From the NCBI RefSeq assembly GCF_011067135.1, contig NZ_JAAMOW010000009.1, forward strand, positions 1 through 64,000: 64,000 nt of DNA, written 5' to 3'. The notes below the pieces were generated by a model that saw only the letters and a program-made list of their open reading frames with translations, made no database searches and had not been told where the DNA came from. This document shows positions 53,602 through 61,691 of the stretch, piece after piece; position 1 is the first letter of the stretch; each line of letters starts with the position of its first letter. The position numbers were made by a program, and so were the translations under genes. Source of the stretch: Solimonas terrae. Lineage in GTDB: Bacteria > Pseudomonadota > Gammaproteobacteria > Nevskiales > Nevskiaceae.

Positions 53602-54861
53602 TCAGGTTTCGCCGATCGCCGCCAGCAGCTTGTGCAGCGCGCCGCGATTGGCTTCGACCACGCCACGCCCCGCGGCGCCGATCGCATGACGCCGATTCGC
53701 GTCGCCGAGCAGTACGCGCAGCGTGTCCGGCAACGATGCGGCGCTGATTTCGATGCCGCCATGGGCGTGGAGCAGCAGATCGCGGGCGGCGACGAAGTTG
53801 TGCATGAATGGACCGAACAGCACCGGGAGGCCGAGCGCCGCCGGCTCCAGTACGTTGTGACCACCGACCGCCTGCAACGACCCGCCGACGAAGGCGACAT
53901 CGCTGGCGGCGAAGTACGCGAACATTTCACCCATGCTGTCGCCGAGCAGGACCTGCGCGTCGATCAGTGTCGTCCCGCCGTCGAACGCCGCCAGCGCGCT
54001 GCGGCGGATCAGCGTGAACGATTCGCGCGCCACCAGCCGCGCGACCGCATCGAAGCGCTGCGGATGACGGGGCACCAGCAACAACAGGGCGTCCGCCTGC
54101 GTCGCCAGCAGCGCGCGGTGAGCGGCGAGCAGGATCTCGTCCTCGCCCTCATGCGTGCTCGCAGCGATCCACACCGGTCGCGCCCCGAGCCTGGCGCGCA
54201 GCTGTCGGCCGAGCGCGAGCTGTGCTTCAGGCAGCTGCTGATCGAACTTGATGTTGCCCATCACGCTGACCTGCGCGGCGCCAAGCTGCCGGAAGCGTTC
54301 CGCATCGGCCGCGCTCTGCGCCGCGATCTGCCTGCAGTCGGCCAGCGTGCGCCGCGCAAGGCCGGCAACTTTCGAATAGCCCTTGAACGAGCGCGGCGAC
54401 AGCCGCGCGTTGACGATGCTGAGCGCGATGTCGCGCACTGCCGCGGCGCGCAGCAGGTTCGGCCACAGCTCGGTTTCCATCACGACGATCTTGCCCGGCC
54501 GCACGCGGGCGAGAAATCGGGCGACGACATCGGGCAGGTCGTACGGCGCGTAGCTGTGCACGACATCGGCACCGAACAGCGCGGTGACGCGCTCGGAACC
54601 GGTCGGCGTGGTCGTCGTCACCCAGACCCGGCCCGCGCCATGTCTTGCGATCAGGGCGCGGATCAACGGCACCGCGGCCAGGGTCTCGCCGACCGACACC
54701 GCGTGTACCCAGACCGCGATCGGCTGTGCGGGCCTGGCGACGAATCCGAAGCGTTCGTTCCAGCGATGGCGATACGCGGCCAGCTCGCGACTGCGCCACA
54801 ACAGCCGCAGCAGCACGAACGGCGTCGCCAGATAGAGGAGAGCGGTGTAGAGGGCACGCAT
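53602..54861 (-). CDS. waaA: 3-deoxy-D-manno-octulosonic acid transferase
   Basis: 419 residues. N-terminal membrane anchor (ALLYLATPFVLLRLLW), TTTTPTGSERV, METELWPNLLRAA, and the C-terminal glycosyltransferase motif VGGSLQAVGGHNVLEPAALG. WaaA (KdtA) adds Kdo to lipid A precursor at the inner membrane. ATG at 54861. It is divergent from lpxL, whose product acts on the next step (acylation of Kdo2-lipid A precursor). Confidence 0.95.
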   Translation of the reverse strand: MRALYTALLYLATPFVLLRLLWRSRELAAYRHRWNERFGFVARPAQPIAVWVHAVSVGETLAAVPLIRALIARHGAGRVWVTTTTPTGSERVTALFGADVVHSYAPYDLPDVVARFLARVRPGKIVVMETELWPNLLRAAAVRDIALSIVNARLSPRSFKGYSKVAGLARRTLADCRQIAAQSAADAERFRQLGAAQVSVMGNIKFDQQLPEAQLALGRQLRARLGARPVWIAASTHEGEDEILLAAHRALLATQADALLLLVPRHPQRFDAVARLVARESFTLIRRSALAAFDGGTTLIDAQVLLGDSMGEMFAYFAASDVAFVGGSLQAVGGHNVLEPAALGLPVLFGPFMHNFVAARDLLLHAHGGIEISAASLPDTLRVLLGDANRRHAIGAAGRGVVEANRGALHKLLAAIGET

Positions 54862-54924
54862 GGACGCGCAGCCTACGTGACGCCCATGGTCGCTACAATG
54901 CGCGACACTTTTCGACCGATCGCC

Positions 54925-55851
54925 ATGGCTGCGCCTGCGCTCGAAGCCCGCCATTTCCACCCGCGCTGGTGGCCGACCTGGATCGGCATCGGTCTGCTGT
55001 GGCTGGTGAGCTGGTTGCCGATTCCCCTGCTGCTGGCGATCGGCGAAGGTCTGGGCTGGCTCGCGGGTCGCGTTCTCGGCGGCCGCCGCCGCATCGTTCG
55101 CGTCAATCTCGAATTGTGCTTTCCGGACCTCGATGCCACCACGCGCGCACGATGGATCGATGCGCACTTTCGCGCGCTCGGCGCCGGCCTGTTCGAAGCG
55201 GCGATCGCCTGGTTCGCGCCGGACTGGCGGCTGCGGCGACGCGGCGAGATCGTCGGGCTGGAACATCTCGACGCGGCGCAGGCGGACGGTTCCGGCGTGC
55301 TGCTGCTGACCGGCCACTTCACGACGCTGGAAATCGGCGCTCGCTACGTCTGCCTCGCGCAACGGCCGTTCCACGCCATGTACCGGCCCTACAACAACGC
55401 CGTGCTCGATTACTTCATGCACCGGTGGCGCGAAGGCCGCTCCGGCGAACCGGCCCTGCCGCGCGACGATCTGCGCGCGCTGGTGCGGGCGCTGCGCCAG
55501 GGCCATGCAATCTGGTACGCACCGGATCAAACCCTGGACCCGCGCATCAGCGTGTTCGCGCCGTTCTTCGGTGTGCCGGTCGGCACGATCACCGCAACCG
55601 CGCGCCTCGCGCAGATGGGCCGCGCGAAGGTCGTGCCGTACTTTCCGCAACGCATCGGCGGCCGTTACCGGGTGACCTTCCTGCCGGCGCTCGAGCATTT
55701 TCCGTCCGGCGACGAGCTCGCCGACGCGGCGCGCGTCAATCTCGCGATCGAACAGGGCATACGGCTCGCGCCGGCGCAGTACTTCTGGGTGCACCGGCGC
55801 TTCAAGCGGCTACCGCCCGGCACCCCGAATCCCTACCGTCGTCAGAAGTAG
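54925..55851 (+). CDS. Lauroyl-type lipid A acyltransferase (LpxL/HtrB family)
   Basis: 308 residues. N-terminal membrane helix (WIGIGLLWLVSWLPIPLLLA), catalytic H-x4-E in LLLTGHFTTLEIG, then WYAPDQTLDPRISVFAPFFG and FWVHRRFKRLP. It transfers an acyl chain from acyl-ACP to Kdo2-lipid IVA. TACAAT at 54893-54898 may be its -10. Upstream ATG at 54898 is an alternative start. The LpxL versus LpxM role is not resolved. Confidence 0.9.
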   Translation: MAAPALEARHFHPRWWPTWIGIGLLWLVSWLPIPLLLAIGEGLGWLAGRVLGGRRRIVRVNLELCFPDLDATTRARWIDAHFRALGAGLFEAAIAWFAPDWRLRRRGEIVGLEHLDAAQADGSGVLLLTGHFTTLEIGARYVCLAQRPFHAMYRPYNNAVLDYFMHRWREGRSGEPALPRDDLRALVRALRQGHAIWYAPDQTLDPRISVFAPFFGVPVGTITATARLAQMGRAKVVPYFPQRIGGRYRVTFLPALEHFPSGDELADAARVNLAIEQGIRLAPAQYFWVHRRFKRLPPGTPNPYRRQK

Positions 55852-55939
55852 GACTTCATGCAGGCTTTTGGCCGCGAATCGCGGCGGACCGGCTGTTATA
55901 GTTGCCGGGCTCAACGAAAAACATCAGGGGCAGGATCCG

Positions 55940-56935
55940 ATGGAAAGATTTCGCTATGCCGCGCTGGCGGCCGTCATTGCGGCCGGGGTCGCACTTTCAC
56001 CGGCCGTCCATGCCGACGCCAGCGTCGCGCAACAGGCGCAGGCCCTGATCGACAGTGGCCATGCCAGCGATGCGCTGAGCAAGCTCGATGATCACCTGGC
56101 CAAGAATCCGCAGGATGCCGAAGCCCGCTTCACCAAGGGTGTGGCGCTGGTCAAGCTCAACCGCAGCAAGGACGCGATCCGCGTGTTCGCCGACCTGACG
56201 CGCGACTACCCGCAGCTGCCGGAGCCTTACAACAATCTCGCGGTGCTGTATGCCGCTCAGGGCGACTACGACAAGGCACGCGACGCGCTGCAGGCAGCGA
56301 TCGCCAAGCATCCGAGCTACGCCACCGCGCACGAGAATCTCGGCGACATCTACGCCGCACTGGCCGCTGCCGCCTACGGCAAGGCCGCGTCGCTCGATCC
56401 GGATGATCAGGCGGCGCGCCGCAAGCTGGCCGTGATCAACCAGCTCGACACCGATCTCGGCCTGCCGGCTGCCGCGCCGCCGCCGGCGGCCAGCGTGGCA
56501 GCGACGCCGGCAGCGCCGGTCGTCACCGCCGCGGCACCGGTCGCGGCAGCAAAGCCGGCACCGGCCGAAGCGCCGAAGAGCAGCGAAGGCGCGGCCCGCG
56601 ATGCAGCTGCGATCGCGCAGGTACAGGCCTGGGCGCAGGCCTGGGCCAGCCAGGATGTCGATGCCTATCTGGCGATGTACGCGCCCGAGTTCAAACCGGA
56701 AGGTGGCGTTTCGCGCGACACTTGGGCTGCGCAGCGTCGCGATCGCATCAGCACGCCGAAAAAGATCAGCGTGCGCGTGATCGACCCGAAGGCCAGCGAC
56801 ATCGAGGACGGCGCCGTGCGCGTCAGCTTCAACCAGGCCTATACCTCGGACGCCTACTCGGACAACGTCAACAAGGTGCTGGAACTGGTCCCGGTCGACG
56901 GCAGCTGGAAAATCGTCCGCGAGTACACGCGCTGA
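55940..56935 (+). CDS. TPR lipoprotein-like exported protein with NTF2-like C-terminal domain
   Basis: 331 residues. A signal peptide (YAALAAVIAAGVALSPAVHA) then TPR-like repeats (ALIDSGHASDALSKLDDHL; AEARFTKGVALVKLNRSKDA; AVLYAAQGDYDKARDALQAA), a Pro/Ala linker, and an NTF2-like domain (WAQAWASQDVDAYLAMYAPE through WKIVREYTR). The C-terminal domain is homologous to that of the adjacent L,D-transpeptidase. Periplasmic scaffold role likely. Confidence 0.85.
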   Translation: MERFRYAALAAVIAAGVALSPAVHADASVAQQAQALIDSGHASDALSKLDDHLAKNPQDAEARFTKGVALVKLNRSKDAIRVFADLTRDYPQLPEPYNNLAVLYAAQGDYDKARDALQAAIAKHPSYATAHENLGDIYAALAAAAYGKAASLDPDDQAARRKLAVINQLDTDLGLPAAAPPPAASVAATPAAPVVTAAAPVAAAKPAPAEAPKSSEGAARDAAAIAQVQAWAQAWASQDVDAYLAMYAPEFKPEGGVSRDTWAAQRRDRISTPKKISVRVIDPKASDIEDGAVRVSFNQAYTSDAYSDNVNKVLELVPVDGSWKIVREYTR

Positions 56936-57004
56936 ACACCTTCCGTTCGGCCATGACCTGAACGGAACGCCAGACTGGTTTTTGTGGGGGACGCGGTTCG
57001 TTCG

Positions 57005-58156
57005 ATGTCGACGATTTCATCCACGCGGCTGGCGCAGCTGGCCGCCGCGCTGCTGGTCATCAGCACATCTGCCTTTGCGAGCTCGCCGGAACAACAGTTC
57101 GGCGCGGTTGCCGATCTGTTGTCGGCGGGCAAGGCCGATGACGCCCTGCACTCGCTCGCGGCGCTCAATGCGCAGGCACCGGACTTCCGTCTCGGTCAGC
57201 AGTTCTACGGCGAGCTGAAGACGCGGCTTGCGGTCGACGCCCCGCAGCCGCAGCTGCAGGCATTGGCCGAGGAGGCCCGCCTGCGCCTGGCGAGCGAACG
57301 TGCGGTGCCGAAGGCCGGCACGATGCCCGATTCGGTGCTGCGCCTCGCCACCAGCTTCAAGCATCTGATCGTCGTCGATCTGCCGCGCGCGCGGCTGTAC
57401 GTGCTTGGCAACGACGGCGGACAGCTGAAGCTGATCAGCCACCACTACGCGGCGATGGGCAAGAACGGCTGGGGCAAGCAGAGCGCCGGCGACAACCGCA
57501 CCCCGGTCGGTATCTATCACGTCACCGGCTGGATCGACGGCAGCAAGCTGCCCGCGTTCTATGGTGCCGGTGCGTTCCCGCTCAACTACCCGAATCTCTG
57601 GGACCAGTTCAAACGTCGCACCGGCTACGGCATCTGGCTGCACGGCGTGCCGATCGGCACCGACACGCGCCCGCCGCTGTCGAGCGAAGGCTGCGTGACG
57701 ATGGCCAATGCCGATCTGCTCGCACTCAAGCCCTACATCGAACTGGGCCAGACACCGGTACTGCTGAGCGACGCGCTGAGCTGGCAGGAACCGGAGCAGA
57801 TGCGCAAGGATCGCGATGCCTTCATGGCGCGCGTCGAACGTTGGCGCACGGCCTGGTCGTCGAAGAACACGGCGGCCTACCTGGATTTCTACGGTCCGGA
57901 GTTCACGACCGAGGGCATGAATCGCAAGGCCTTCGTCGATCACAAGGAGCGCGTCAACGCGCAGAAGAAGTTCATCGACGTGCAGCTCAGCGATATCAGC
58001 CTGTATCGCTATCCGGGCAGCGACGATCAGCTGATGCTGGCCGAATTCACGCAGCACTACCGCTCCGACAACTACAAGCTCGACTCGCGCAAGCAGCAGT
58101 TCTGGAAGCGCGACGACAAGGGCGAGTGGAAGATCTTCCGCGAAGAAAGCCGCTGA
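57005..58156 (+). CDS. L,D-transpeptidase (YkuD) with NTF2-like C-terminal domain
   Basis: 383 residues from ATG 57005 (a GTG at 56984 is possible). Signal peptide, then the YkuD domain with catalytic His213 (HGVPIGTD) and Cys230 (SSEGCVTM), so an active L,D-transpeptidase or related carboxypeptidase. The C-terminal part (VERWRTAWSSKNTAAYLDFYGPE...WKIFREESR) mirrors the end of the preceding TPR protein. Both probably act together on peptidoglycan in the periplasm. Confidence 0.9.
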   Translation: MSTISSTRLAQLAAALLVISTSAFASSPEQQFGAVADLLSAGKADDALHSLAALNAQAPDFRLGQQFYGELKTRLAVDAPQPQLQALAEEARLRLASERAVPKAGTMPDSVLRLATSFKHLIVVDLPRARLYVLGNDGGQLKLISHHYAAMGKNGWGKQSAGDNRTPVGIYHVTGWIDGSKLPAFYGAGAFPLNYPNLWDQFKRRTGYGIWLHGVPIGTDTRPPLSSEGCVTMANADLLALKPYIELGQTPVLLSDALSWQEPEQMRKDRDAFMARVERWRTAWSSKNTAAYLDFYGPEFTTEGMNRKAFVDHKERVNAQKKFIDVQLSDISLYRYPGSDDQLMLAEFTQHYRSDNYKLDSRKQQFWKRDDKGEWKIFREESR

Positions 58157-58194
58157 GGCGCAACGCCGGGGGCTCTGCAGAGCTTGTCGTCGCG

Positions 58195-58265
58195 GGAAGT
58201 TCGGCAACGAAGCAGTCCAGCGACACCGCTCGAGCCGGCGTCTCCTCTGGATTGCTTCGCTACGC
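58195..58265. repeat. REP-like inverted repeat after the L,D-transpeptidase gene
   Basis: CGAAGCAGTCCAG (58208-58220) and CTGGATTGCTTCG (58247-58259) are inverted arms with one mismatch. The sequence around TGGATTGCTTCGCTACGCTCG matches the widespread intergenic repeat also seen at 14868-14925. Nothing coding in 58157-58335. Confidence 0.65.
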
Positions 58266-58335
58266 TCGCAGTGCCGATCAACAGTGCAGGGTTTCTGCGC
58301 TTCCCGAACGGCTCTGCACAGCGTAGCGAGCGGGC

Positions 58336-59247
58336 CTAGTCGCTTTCCCAGGACTTCTCGGTCAGGCGCAGATAGATCGGCGGTTCCTTCGGCAGATTCG
58401 CCTGCAGCCAGGACAGCATGTCACCCCAAACGCGCTGCGATTGCGCCGGCGTCGGCATGATGCCGGCGTGCGGCAGTTCCAGCGTGATCACCGGCAGGCC
58501 GAGATTGACCCCGGCATAGTTGCCGAGCGAGCCCGGATAGGTGCCGAGCTGATGCAGGTGCAGATAGCCGAATCGCGTCGGCGGTTCGTCCGGGCCGTCG
58601 TAATCGAGCACGCCGTAAGGCGCGTGCACCGAGACGATCGCATCCGGGTGGAAGTCGTTGATCTGCTGCAGCAGCCAGCGCGTTTCCGGCTCCGACAGTG
58701 CCGCCGGCCCCGGATAGCGGCGCGGATCGCGGTGCGTGCGCTGCTCCCAGTACTGCATCGCGTCGGCCTTCCAGTCCGGCGTCGGAAAATTGCGGTTCAG
58801 GTCGACGCCGTGCGCGTTCATGCGCGTCGCCGGATCGCCGAGCAGGCCGTCGGGGTTGGCACAGGGAATCACCCGCCAGTGGAACGGCTGGAAACGCTCG
58901 CCCTGCAGACGCTTCATCCACTGGAAGACCACGCTGACGGCGGAAAACTCGTCGCCGTGAATGCCGCCGAGCAGCAGCACGCGGCGCGGCGCCACCCGCC
59001 GCGAACGCGGCAGATAGTCGCGGTACAGCAAGGGCTGGCCGTTGACGCTGGCCGCCTGCGTGATCTGCAGATCCGACTGCAGGCAGGTCTGCACATCGAC
59101 GCTGCCGAGTCGCTCGCCGAGCGCCTGGCACGCAGCGCTGACACTCGCCAGCGGCATTGCGTGTGCGCCACCGGCGGCTGCAAGAAAAAGCCCGGCGAGT
59201 AGCCGGGCTGGCAGCTGCGCGAGCAGCCGCTTATTTTTTGATGCCAC
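58336..59247 (-). CDS. Exported M14-family zinc carboxypeptidase (MpaA-like)
   Basis: 303 residues if read from GTG at 59247. Signal-peptide-like AQLPARLLAGLFLAAAGGAHA, then zinc site GGIHGDEFS (His, Glu), substrate segment DLNRNFPTPDWK, a third His in VSVHAPYG, and catalytic Glu in ITLELPHAG. It may trim peptidoglycan peptides. The dsbA terminator (59182-59209) lies within the codons of its signal peptide; ATG at 59157 is an alternative start, giving no signal. Confidence 0.8.
   Translation of the reverse strand: MASKNKRLLAQLPARLLAGLFLAAAGGAHAMPLASVSAACQALGERLGSVDVQTCLQSDLQITQAASVNGQPLLYRDYLPRSRRVAPRRVLLLGGIHGDEFSAVSVVFQWMKRLQGERFQPFHWRVIPCANPDGLLGDPATRMNAHGVDLNRNFPTPDWKADAMQYWEQRTHRDPRRYPGPAALSEPETRWLLQQINDFHPDAIVSVHAPYGVLDYDGPDEPPTRFGYLHLHQLGTYPGSLGNYAGVNLGLPVITLELPHAGIMPTPAQSQRVWGDMLSWLQANLPKEPPIYLRLTEKSWESD
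59182..59209 (-). terminator. Intrinsic terminator of dsbA
   Basis: On the minus strand AGCCCGGC-TACTC-GCCGGGCT is followed by TTTTCTTG. It lies 22 bases after the dsbA stop. Stem 8 bp, loop 5. It also falls within the first codons of the downstream M14 gene. Confidence 0.8.
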
Positions 59248-59890
59248 GTTCCTTGCGAACCTTGTCGACGAGGAAATTGATGGTGGCAATGGTCTGATCG
59301 AGACCGCCGGTCATCGCCGGACCCGTCATGTATTTGCCGCCGACGATGATGGTCGGCACGCTGAACACACCGTAGCTGCGCGCCAGGTTTTCGGCCTGCC
59401 GGACTTCGGCGTCGACGACGAACCCGTTGAACGTGCCGCTGAACTTGTCCGGATCGATCCCCGCCTTGCTCTGGAACAGCGCGGCGATCTGCGCTTCCGA
59501 GATCAGCGGATTGCCGTCCTTGTGGATCGCGTCGAACAGCGCCGTGTGCATGGTGTCGAACACGCCCAGCGCCTGCTCGGTATAGAACGCCCGCGAATGC
59601 AGCAGACCCTGCGGGTGACCGAGCGAGTTCGGATAGCGGACGAAGTCGACGTCGGCCGGCTTGGTCTTCTCCCAGGCCCGCAGCGACGGATCGAAGGCGT
59701 AGCAATGCGGGCAGCCGTACCAGAAGAACTCCGCGACCTGCACGCGCTTCTTGTCGGCCGGCGCCTGCACTTCGTTGACCTGCTTGTACTGCTTGCCTTC
59801 CTCGAACGAGGCCGGTTTGTCGGCCGCCGAACAGGCAATGGCAGACAAGCTCAGGACAGCGGCAATCAGGCCGCGAAGCGCACGACGCAT
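59231..59890 (-). CDS. dsbA: Thiol:disulfide interchange protein DsbA
   Basis: 219 residues. Signal peptide ending near SAIACSAAD, then the thioredoxin-fold active site WYGCPHCYAF (Cys60, Cys63) and cis-Pro loop YGVFSVPTIIVGGKYM. It oxidises cysteines of exported proteins in the periplasm. It follows the cytochrome c4 gene in the same direction. Its own terminator overlaps the next gene. Confidence 0.96.
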   Translation of the reverse strand: MRRALRGLIAAVLSLSAIACSAADKPASFEEGKQYKQVNEVQAPADKKRVQVAEFFWYGCPHCYAFDPSLRAWEKTKPADVDFVRYPNSLGHPQGLLHSRAFYTEQALGVFDTMHTALFDAIHKDGNPLISEAQIAALFQSKAGIDPDKFSGTFNGFVVDAEVRQAENLARSYGVFSVPTIIVGGKYMTGPAMTGGLDQTIATINFLVDKVRKERGIKK

Positions 59891-59913
59891 GGGTATGTCC
59901 CCGCTGGAGGGTC

Positions 59914-60555
59914 TTACTGCAGACCGTTGACGTATGAGGCGAGCGCAGCGATTTCTTCATCGCTGAGCTTGCCTGCGACCGTCGCCATGATCTTGTAGTT
60001 CCCGTCCTTCAGTTCGCCCTTGCTGGCCTCGCGATAGGCCTTGAGATGATTCGCGACATAAACCGAATGCTGTCCGCCGATACGCGGAAATGCGGCCGGC
60101 GAAACACCGGCGCCGGTCGGGCCGTGGCAAGCGGCGCAGGCCGGCAGGCCGCGCGCGGCGTCACCGGAGCGGAACAGCTTCTGCGCGACCGGAATCGCAT
60201 CGGCGCTGCCGACGCCGGGAGCCGGTGGCTGGGCCGCGAAGTAGGCCGCCAGATTGGCGATGTCCTCGTCCGACAGCGCAGCCGCCTGCGGCTGCATCAG
60301 CGGGTTCTGGCGCTCGCCGGCCTTGAAGCGATGCAGCTGCTCGCTGATGTAGCGCGCGCTCTGCCCGGCCAGCTTCGGCCATTCGGGATTGGCGCTGTTG
60401 CCGCCAGGACCGTGGCAGGCGGTGCAGGCCGCCGACTTGGCGGAACCCGCCTCGACGCTGCCCTGCGTGAACGGATCTTGGTTGGTCCCTTCCGCGGCCA
60501 TTGCCAGCATGGGGGCGGACACGCACAGAACGGCAGCCAGCAAAACGCGCTTCAT
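59914..60555 (-). CDS. Diheme cytochrome c4
   Basis: 213 residues. Signal peptide (VLLAAVLCVSAPMLAMA) and two c-type heme sites, CTACH (residues 44-48) and CAACH (140-144), one in each half, as in cytochrome c4. The two Met axial ligands are likely in MQPQ and KIMATVAG. It carries electrons to terminal oxidases in the periplasm. DsbA is encoded just downstream. EngB is divergent. Confidence 0.95.
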   Translation of the reverse strand: MKRVLLAAVLCVSAPMLAMAAEGTNQDPFTQGSVEAGSAKSAACTACHGPGGNSANPEWPKLAGQSARYISEQLHRFKAGERQNPLMQPQAAALSDEDIANLAAYFAAQPPAPGVGSADAIPVAQKLFRSGDAARGLPACAACHGPTGAGVSPAAFPRIGGQHSVYVANHLKAYREASKGELKDGNYKIMATVAGKLSDEEIAALASYVNGLQ

Positions 60556-60735
60556 GCGACAAACTCCCGAAAGCGATTCGCGTGCGTAGCCGGCGTGGCG
60601 CCGCTAGCCGCGATGAGTGGACAAAACAAAAGTCGGCCGATTCTACAGGTTCCGCGAGATGGATTTCACGCTGCCGCACCGATGCGCTCGGCCCATGCAC
60701 GTTATGCTCGCGCCATTCCGATGCCTTGGCCTTCG

Positions 60736-61392
60736 ATGTCCGTCTCGCAAAAAAACGGCAGCTCCACGCAGGGTGATCGCGGCGCACCGAACCCGTTCGT
60801 CGGCGCCGCGTTTCTGATGTCCTGCGCCAGGATCACGCAATTGCCGGCCGACGGTCTGCCGGAGATCGCGTTCGCCGGACGCTCCAATGCCGGCAAGTCG
60901 AGCGCGATGAATGCGCTGTGCGGCCAGAAACAGCTGGCGCGCGTCAGCAAGACGCCGGGCCGCACGCAGCTGATCAACATGTTCAATGTGCCGAACGGTC
61001 GCTTCGTCGATCTGCCCGGTTACGGCTTCGCCAAGGTGCCGAAGGATGTCAGCCAGGCCTGGGGCAGTCTGATCGGCGACTATCTGCAGGGGCGCGCCAA
61101 CCTGCGTGCGATCGTGCAGATCATGGACATCCGCCACCCGCTCACCGACTTCGACGTGCAGATGCTGGAGTGGGCCGCGCATCGCGGCCTGCGCTGCCTG
61201 GTGCTGCTGACCAAGGCCGACAAGCTCCGTTTCGGCGCCGCCAAGACCGCCCTGCTGCAGGTCCGGAAAGCGCTCGCCGGCTTGCCGAACGTGGAGGCGC
61301 AACTGTTCTCGTCGACCTCCAAGCAAGGCCTCGACGACGCGCGCAACACGCTCGCGTCGTGCTTGAGTGCGACGATCGCCGGAACGCCCTGA
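60736..61392 (+). CDS. engB: Ribosome biogenesis GTP-binding protein EngB (YihA/YsxC)
   Basis: 218 residues. G1 AGRSNAGKSS (residues 47-56), G2/G3 TPGRTQLINMF and DLPGYGFAKVP, G4 TKADKL. It assists large-subunit assembly. Start ATG at 60736 (MSVSQKNGSS) is preferred; ATG at 60721 would add MPWPS. It is divergent from the cytochrome c4 gene, the frequent gammaproteobacterial neighbour. Confidence 0.95.
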   Translation: MSVSQKNGSSTQGDRGAPNPFVGAAFLMSCARITQLPADGLPEIAFAGRSNAGKSSAMNALCGQKQLARVSKTPGRTQLINMFNVPNGRFVDLPGYGFAKVPKDVSQAWGSLIGDYLQGRANLRAIVQIMDIRHPLTDFDVQMLEWAAHRGLRCLVLLTKADKLRFGAAKTALLQVRKALAGLPNVEAQLFSSTSKQGLDDARNTLASCLSATIAGTP

Positions 61393-61691
61393 CGCCGGTC
61401 CGGCGTCGTCGCTGGGGAATCATCCGCATTGCCAGCCGCCGGCGCCGCGGGCAGGCTGGCGCGCGGATCGTCCATCGCCCTGACACGTTTCCTCAAGTGA
61501 TGTGCAAATCCGCAAAACGGTGGCGGGATTCGCCACGCCGGTCTGTCGGGATGCCCGGACAGAACAGGCAAGTCCATGATTTACAAAAATTATTCTGGAG
61601 ACCCGAAAACGGCATCGCTTGTGCTCGTCATCGAGGCATCCAATTCTGCGGTTGCCGCATCTAATCACTCACGCTCCGAAAACTCGTGCTC
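61393..61691. other. Intergenic region with AT-rich tract before the efflux operon
   Basis: 299 bases with no gene seen. An AT-rich tract (TTTACAAAAATTATTC, about 61579-61594) may hold the promoter of the efflux operon, but no clear -35/-10 pair with correct spacing was identified. Confidence 0.35.
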
